From contig NZ_CP146343.1 in NCBI RefSeq assembly GCF_037055275.1, forward strand, positions 4,958,001 to 5,022,000: 64,000 nucleotides of DNA, read 5' to 3'. A program made the translations under genes and the position numbers. This DNA comes from Pseudomonas sp. ML2-2023-3 (GTDB taxonomy: Bacteria; Pseudomonadota; Gammaproteobacteria; Pseudomonadales; Pseudomonadaceae). The first letter of the stretch is position 1. The number at the start of each line of letters is the position of its first letter. Below, in pieces: positions 58,815 to 64,000 of this stretch. Below the pieces are notes generated by a model. That model saw nothing but the letters and a program-made list of their open reading frames with translations, did not search any database and was not told the DNA's origin.

Positions 58815-60257
58815 TCAACCGCCCGTACCGCCCACGGTAATCGCGTCAATCTTCAAGGTTGGCTGCCCAACGCCTACCGGCACCGACTGCCCGTCCTTGC
58901 CACACGTGCCCACGCCGCTGTCCAGCGACAGATCGTTACCGACCATCGACACCTTGCTCATCGCTTCCGGCCCGTTGCCAATCAGGGTCGCGCCTTTGAC
59001 TGGGCGAGTGATTTTGCCGTCTTCAATCAAATAGGCTTCGCTGGTGGAGAACACAAACTTGCCGCTGGTGATGTCGACCTGACCACCGCCCAGATTGGCG
59101 CAGTAAATGCCCTTTTTCACCGAGGCGATAATTTCGGCCGGATCGCTTTCACCGCCCAACATGTAGGTGTTGGTCATGCGCGGCATCGGCAGGTGCGCAT
59201 AAGACTCGCGACGGCCGTTACCCGTGCGGGCCACACCCATCAGTCGGGCATTGAGCTTGTCTTGCATATAGCCCTTGAGCACGCCGTTTTCGATCAGTGT
59301 GGTGCACTCGGTCGGGGTGCCTTCGTCATCCACGCTGAGCGAGCCACGGCGGCCTGCCAGGGTGCCGTCATCGACGATGGTGCACAGTTTGGAGGCCACC
59401 ATTTCACCCATGCGCCCGCTGTAGGCCGAACTGCCCTTGCGGTTGAAGTCGCCTTCCAGGCCATGCCCCACGGCTTCGTGCAGCAGTACGCCCGACCAGC
59501 CGGAGCCCAGGACCACCGGGAAAGTGCCCGCCGGTGCCGGTACGGCTTCAAGGTTGACCAGTGCCTGACGCAACGCCTCGCGGGCATAGCCCATGGCACG
59601 GTCGTCAGTGAGGAAATAACGGTAGTCGGTGCGCCCGCCGCCGCCATGACCGCCGCGCTCGCGACGTCCATTCTGCTCGACGATGACACTGACATTGAAA
59701 CGTACCAGCGGACGAATATCCGCCGCCAGGCCACCGTCAGTGGACGCCACCAGAATCCGCTCCCAGACCCCGGCCATGCTCACAGTCACTTGCTGGATAC
59801 GTGGATCGAGGGCACGAGTGGCGGCATCGATACGCTTGAGCAGTTCGACTTTTTCCGCGCGGCTGATGACTTCCAGGGGGTTATCCGGGCCATACAGCTG
59901 GGCCACGTCCTGGGTGGTGAACGCCTGCACCGTGCCGTTTTGTCCGGCGCGGGAGATCGATCGTGCAGCCCGTGCAGCCAGGCCCAGCGCTTCAAGGGTG
60001 ATGGCATTGCTGTATGCAAAACCGGTTTTCTCACCCGACTGAGCGCGTACGCCCACGCCCTGATCGAGATTGAAGCTGCCTTCTTTGACGATGCCGTCTT
60101 CCAGTGCCCAGGACTCGGAAATCTGGCCCTGGAAATACAGGTCTGCCGCGTCGATACCTGGCCCGGCCAGGTCGCCTAAAACGCTTTGCAGGCTTTCGAT
60201 GGTGACACCGCCCGGTGCCAACAGGTGTTCGCTGACTGAGGTCAACAACTCGCTCAT
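58815..60257 (-). CDS. tldD: TldD metalloprotease
   Basis: A 480-residue zinc protease. The motif [21 protein letters not shown] contains HExxxH, the zinc site of the TldD/E complex. The rest is full length. A start at 60257 is set by GGAG five bases upstream. Works with PmbA. Confidence 0.96.
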   Translation of the reverse strand: MSELLTSVSEHLLAPGGVTIESLQSVLGDLAGPGIDAADLYFQGQISESWALEDGIVKEGSFNLDQGVGVRAQSGEKTGFAYSNAITLEALGLAARAARSISRAGQNGTVQAFTTQDVAQLYGPDNPLEVISRAEKVELLKRIDAATRALDPRIQQVTVSMAGVWERILVASTDGGLAADIRPLVRFNVSVIVEQNGRRERGGHGGGGRTDYRYFLTDDRAMGYAREALRQALVNLEAVPAPAGTFPVVLGSGWSGVLLHEAVGHGLEGDFNRKGSSAYSGRMGEMVASKLCTIVDDGTLAGRRGSLSVDDEGTPTECTTLIENGVLKGYMQDKLNARLMGVARTGNGRRESYAHLPMPRMTNTYMLGGESDPAEIIASVKKGIYCANLGGGQVDITSGKFVFSTSEAYLIEDGKITRPVKGATLIGNGPEAMSKVSMVGNDLSLDSGVGTCGKDGQSVPVGVGQPTLKIDAITVGGTGG

Positions 60258-60335
60258 ATTCACTCCGTCTTGGCCCCTGCTTCAGCAGCTTTGAGTGCTG
60301 AACACACGGGCCTGAAAATTAGTCCTGCCTGAATC

Positions 60336-60385
60336 TGTGGGAGCGGGCTTGCTCGCGATCGCATCGCGGGCAAACCCGATCCCAC
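60336..60385. repeat. Compact REP element abutting the nitrilase stop
   Basis: One intact REP unit (core GAGCGGGCTTGCTCGC) and a partly eroded inverted unit (GCGGGCAAACCCGATCCCAC) with almost no spacer. The last base is next to the stop codon of the nitrilase gene. Confidence 0.85.
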
Positions 60386-61213
60386 CTAAATTAAATGGGC
60401 GTTGAACCGCCGATGGTTCACCACCGGCATGCGCGCCCTGATATCTGCTTGTTCGCCAGCATCGCGCCGGGCCAGCAATACACCCTCGCCTTGCGCCTGC
60501 TCGGCCAGTATCCGCCCCCAGGGGTCAATAATGGCAGCATGCCCGTAAGTCTCCCGGGGGCCCGGATGAACACCACCCTGGGCGGCTGCAAGCACGTAAC
60601 ACTGGGTTTCGATAGCACGGGCACGAATCAGAATGTCCCAATGCGCGGCCCCGGTGACGGCAGTGAAGGCCGACGGTGCGGTAATCAGTTCAGCACCAGC
60701 GGCTCGAAGCTCACTGTACAGCTCCGGGAAGCGCAGGTCATAACAGACGCTCAGGCCCACCTTGCCGACCGGGGTATCCGCCACCACCACGCGCTCACCC
60801 TGAGCATAGTCATCGGACTCACGGTAGCGACCACGATTGTCTGACACATCCACGTCGAATAAATGCAGTTTGTCGTAACGGGCCACTTGCTCGCCGTCGG
60901 CGTTGATCAGCAGTGAACAGGCATTGACCTTGGCATCAGGCTGGCCCTCGGGCGGCAGGGGCAAAGTCCCTGCAACTATCCATAAGTTGAGGTCGCGGGC
61001 AGCCTGTTTCAACCAGGGCAGGATCGGGCCTTCACCCAATGCCTCGGCGCGGCCGATATCGGCTATGTCGCGACGGCCCATGGCGGCGAAATTCTCGGGC
61101 AACACGGCCAGTTGCGCACCACCGCTTGCAGCCTCTTGCAGCAGGCGTCGAGCCTGAGCCAGGTTCGCCAGAACATCGCTCTGGCTGACCATTTGAATCA
61201 CTGCGAGTGACAT
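60386..61213 (-). CDS. Carbon-nitrogen hydrolase (Nit/deaminated-glutathione amidase type)
   Basis: A 275-residue nitrilase-superfamily enzyme. The catalytic triad is Glu in AVLPENFAAMG, Lys in YDKLHLFDVDV and Cys in GLSVCYDLRFPELYSEL. The whole pattern resembles Nit1-type amidases that repair deaminated glutathione; the substrate is inferred. 9 bases after yhdP on the same strand, in the same order as in P. aeruginosa. Confidence 0.9.
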   Translation of the reverse strand: MSLAVIQMVSQSDVLANLAQARRLLQEAASGGAQLAVLPENFAAMGRRDIADIGRAEALGEGPILPWLKQAARDLNLWIVAGTLPLPPEGQPDAKVNACSLLINADGEQVARYDKLHLFDVDVSDNRGRYRESDDYAQGERVVVADTPVGKVGLSVCYDLRFPELYSELRAAGAELITAPSAFTAVTGAAHWDILIRARAIETQCYVLAAAQGGVHPGPRETYGHAAIIDPWGRILAEQAQGEGVLLARRDAGEQADIRARMPVVNHRRFNAHLI

Positions 61214-61222
61214 GGCGCGCTC

Positions 61223-64000
61223 CTAGTTTTTCTCGAAAGGCTTGTCGAAGGTGATCTTGGGATCGTTCCACGGGCCTTGAATGCTGTATTGCACGCTGGC
61301 GAATCGCGACACCTGGTCGCCGATCAGCTTGTTGAGCAGAAACACCGCCCCACCGACGGCCGGCCCGCCCACCAACAGCGCGGCCAGCGGCAGGTTGTTG
61401 GTCACCGGCAAGGTCACCAGCAGCTTCGCATTGACCTGATCGGTGATCATGTTCAGCGTGCCGTTAAGTTCAAGATTGGTGGACGGCCCGGTCATCAGAA
61501 TCGGTTTGCTGGTGCTGTATACGCCACTGCTGGCATTGAGTACGCCCTTGACCCGATCGTAACTCAGGCCCTTGCCAAACAGGTCGGAGAAATCCAGACG
61601 CAGGCGACGGCCGATCGCGTTGAAGTTGAGCAAGCCAAAAATGCGCAGCACCTGGGCGCTGCCATCGACCTCCACAAACTGGCCTTTATTGAACGAGGCG
61701 TCCAGGGTCCCGGAGAAGCGCTTGAGGCCGATCCAGGCAGGTGAACCGGGCCAGTTGCCATCAATGTCCACGTGAAAGTTATCACTGGTCACGCTCGGCG
61801 CAAAGCCCCAGTTCTTGAGTACATCGGCCAGATTGCCACCGCCCAGTCGGCCCTGATACCAGCTCTTGCTGTTACCCGCGACGCCTTCCCAGCCGCCCGC
61901 GCCTTCAAGCAGCATGCCCTTGAGCCCAAGATTCAAGTTGCTCAGGTTGATGCCCCGACTGGTGGGGCGCACCTTGAGTGACCAGGCACCGAGCAGGTCG
62001 GGCCCCTGGTAGAGCTGACGAATATTGATGTCCAGCGCCGGAATTTTGCGCGGATCAACCGCGGCCAGCGGGTCCGGAGCATTTTCGTCGGCCACGGCCT
62101 TCGGATCGGGCGCAGGCAATCTGATGCTCTGCATCGTGACCACAATCGGGGCGTTTTTGGCATCCGGCAAGGTCACGGCACCGATAGCCTGTTTGCTGTC
62201 GATTTGCAGCGCCCAGGCCGCCGCGTTGCGCTTCATGACCAGACGAACTTTGTCCAGTTGGGTACCGAAGGCAATCAACTTGCCGACTTTAAAATCCGCA
62301 CTGCTGAGCAGTTGCTTGGCACTGCCCCCCGGATCCTTGCCGGCATAGCGTTCGACCAGCGCCTGCCACGGGGCAACGTCCAGTTCCGAGAGCACGCCAC
62401 GAATTCTCAGGCCTTTGGTGGTCGGCAAGATCGGATCGCCATCGCCCAGAAACAACTCACCGCGTCCGTCTTCAAACTTGCCGTTGGGCGCGGCAAAGGT
62501 CAGGTTGGCCAGGTCGCCGTAGTCAAACCAGTAACGGCGCTCGGCACCTTGCAGGGTCATGCGAAACACGCTGTTGCGGCTTTCATTTGCCGCCAGACCG
62601 AAGGGCGCTGGCAAATCAACCACTGCGCCCTTGAGGCTGGAACTGACCCGTAGCTGGCTGTCGGCACCGTCCAGGGTCAGTTGCAATTGATAAGGCAAGT
62701 CACCCGTCACCGGGATCGGCTGATTGAACTTGAGCCAGTCCGTGAGTTTTTTAACCCCAACCTGGCCGCTGGCCACGACCCGGGTGCTGAGGCGACCAGG
62801 CTTGCCGTCGGCAAAAATCTGCGCCGTGATCGGACGATCAAAGGCCCGGGCGCTGATGCCCTTGCCGGTCAGCCCCTTGGTACTGTCAAAGCGAAAGCTG
62901 CCCTTGAGCTGAGTCAGTTCAAACTCGGGGTCGCTGATTTTCAAGCGCGCCTTGTCGGTGTTGAAATCCACCAGGATTTTAGGCTCAACGCCTTTCTCCA
63001 GAGGGATATCCAGATCGACGCGGCCTTTGAGCGAGCCTTCTCCCTGCCAGCCGGCGAACGTTTCAGCGGTGCCAATCGGCGCCTCCTGAAGTATTTTCAG
63101 GCCGTCACCCAACCCGCCCTCAAAATCGCCGTCCAAAAACAGGTGGCTGACCTTGCCGGCGGGCACATGGGGAATACTGACGGCCACATTGCGGACCTGG
63201 GTGTCGAGCAACTGGCCCTTGCTGGCCATGATGCGCACACCGCTGTCTTCGATGAACACATCACCCGATACGTTGCGCACATGGGGCCAGCCGGGCTGGA
63301 ACGCCAGTTCGGCGCCATGCACTTTAAAGAACAGGCTGATATTGCGCGCCGCCGCAACGGCGTCGTGGCTCAGAGAGCCCTGGTACTGGAAGAAGCCCTC
63401 TTCCACCGCACCTTTTATGATTGCGGTGCTCAACCATTCGGTGAGCGCCGGGCTCAACACTTCCGGCAGGTATTTAGGCGTGAAACTGCCGTCGCCATCC
63501 GTAAGGCCGACCCGCAGGTCCATGTAGTCTTCCTGGGAATGGTCGAGATGGATACGGATCAAAAAGTCCGCCGCAATCTTGCCTTCTTCGCCCAGCACTT
63601 TGATGTACGGGGCAACCAGGGTGAAGCTGTCCTTGTTCAACGTCCACGTCAGCAAGGCGTTGGCCTGCTGGTACTGCCAGGGTTTGGCGAAGATCGGCTC
63701 CAGATGCAGCATGAAGTCCTTGCTGTCGAGCCGCAGTTCGCCCTTGCCCAGGTCACCACTGATCAGGCCGCTGACATTGCGCGCAGCCGGGGCGCCGTGG
63801 GTGGCGTTGAAGCCGACCTGCTGCAGGTTCGCCGCAAAGCTGAGTTTTTGATCATCGAGGGCCTCGGGGCGGTAATCGGCAAGCACATTGCGCAGCGTAC
63901 CCGTGACCTTGAGTTGGTCAATAACCTTGGCCACACCGTCCGGCCAGGGTGCCAGGGAGTCGAGCAAGGGTGTGATCGGGGTCAGGTCCAGGCGGTCGGC
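61223..64000 (-). CDS. yhdP: YhdP family AsmA-like protein, C-terminal part (5' end outside window)
   Basis: At least 925 residues of a very large TamB/AsmA-type protein (the full length is usually about 1270). It is beta-rich with repeated strands (VSGLISGDLGKGELRLDSKDF, GSLKGRVDLDIPLEKG). The C-terminal end has LVTLPVTNNLPLAALLVGGPAVGGAVFLLNKLIGDQ, conserved in YhdP. It is thought to move phospholipids to the outer membrane. The frame is open to the last base of the window. Confidence 0.92.
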   Translation of the reverse strand, partial: ADRLDLTPITPLLDSLAPWPDGVAKVIDQLKVTGTLRNVLADYRPEALDDQKLSFAANLQQVGFNATHGAPAARNVSGLISGDLGKGELRLDSKDFMLHLEPIFAKPWQYQQANALLTWTLNKDSFTLVAPYIKVLGEEGKIAADFLIRIHLDHSQEDYMDLRVGLTDGDGSFTPKYLPEVLSPALTEWLSTAIIKGAVEEGFFQYQGSLSHDAVAAARNISLFFKVHGAELAFQPGWPHVRNVSGDVFIEDSGVRIMASKGQLLDTQVRNVAVSIPHVPAGKVSHLFLDGDFEGGLGDGLKILQEAPIGTAETFAGWQGEGSLKGRVDLDIPLEKGVEPKILVDFNTDKARLKISDPEFELTQLKGSFRFDSTKGLTGKGISARAFDRPITAQIFADGKPGRLSTRVVASGQVGVKKLTDWLKFNQPIPVTGDLPYQLQLTLDGADSQLRVSSSLKGAVVDLPAPFGLAANESRNSVFRMTLQGAERRYWFDYGDLANLTFAAPNGKFEDGRGELFLGDGDPILPTTKGLRIRGVLSELDVAPWQALVERYAGKDPGGSAKQLLSSADFKVGKLIAFGTQLDKVRLVMKRNAAAWALQIDSKQAIGAVTLPDAKNAPIVVTMQSIRLPAPDPKAVADENAPDPLAAVDPRKIPALDINIRQLYQGPDLLGAWSLKVRPTSRGINLSNLNLGLKGMLLEGAGGWEGVAGNSKSWYQGRLGGGNLADVLKNWGFAPSVTSDNFHVDIDGNWPGSPAWIGLKRFSGTLDASFNKGQFVEVDGSAQVLRIFGLLNFNAIGRRLRLDFSDLFGKGLSYDRVKGVLNASSGVYSTSKPILMTGPSTNLELNGTLNMITDQVNAKLLVTLPVTNNLPLAALLVGGPAVGGAVFLLNKLIGDQVSRFASVQYSIQGPWNDPKITFDKPFEKN

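Overview
The window is a stretch of chromosome from a Pseudomonas species, probably of the fluorescens/putida side of the genus. This rests on gene content and order: the mla-kdsD-kdsC-lptCAB-rpoN-hpf-ptsN-rapZ-ptsO block, the sodA-orfX-fumC-fagA iron-starvation operon, and the pmbA-yjgA-tldD-nitrilase-yhdP block follow the order I know from P. aeruginosa. The intergenic spaces also carry many copies of a Pseudomonas-type REP palindrome. No rRNA, tRNA or CRISPR array was seen.

Layout. 1-3.8 kb: end of a FecI-type sigma factor, FecR and a FecA-type ferric citrate receptor. 4-7.6 kb: small stress genes (HPF/RaiA-like protein, PsiE, SOS-controlled YebG, a flavin reductase with a MerR regulator) and a leucine-dehydrogenase-like protein that lacks the usual catalytic lysine. 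7.8-12.0 kb: homogentisate operon hmgA-fahA-maiA with divergent hmgR. 12.0-14.9 kb: an unknown protein, a gap with an orphan terminator, lrgAB/cidAB-like membrane proteins and their divergent LysR regulator. 14.9-20.8 kb: flavodoxin, short LOV photoreceptor, PilZ-like protein and a CarH/LitR-like MerR regulator without the cobalamin histidine, divergent from an ABM-domain membrane protein and folM-folE-folX. 20.9-28.7 kb: trxB, cysZ, a glycosyltransferase, glutathione peroxidase, FKBP isomerase, pta and an acyltransferase. 28.8-38.9 kb: cysNC-cysD, a Nif3 protein, algW, hisC-hisD-hisG, murA and ibaG. 39.0-49.5 kb: lipid and LPS transport (mla, lpt, Kdo synthesis), rpoN and the nitrogen PTS. 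49.5-53.3 kb: ZIP transporter, sodA, orfX, fumC, fagA under Fur boxes. 53.4-56.5 kb: an AT-richer fimbrial island damaged by an IS630-family element. 56.8-64 kb: pmbA, yjgA, tldD, a nitrilase and the start of yhdP (its 5' end lies outside the window).

How the genes fit together. The homogentisate operon completes tyrosine breakdown. FolE, FolX and FolM make tetrahydromonapterin, the cofactor known to serve phenylalanine hydroxylase in Pseudomonas, so the two loci probably feed one Phe/Tyr route. The LOV protein and the cobalamin-blind LitR-like regulator next to these pterin genes suggest light control.

The clearest accessory event is the fimbrial island. It lies between fagA and pmbA, which are neighbours in P. 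aeruginosa. A major pilin is intact, but the chaperone is cut after about 79 residues and an IS630 element with near-identical ends follows. The other side resumes inside a tip adhesin. The rest of the chaperone and the usher are gone, so this is a deletion around the IS rather than a simple insertion.
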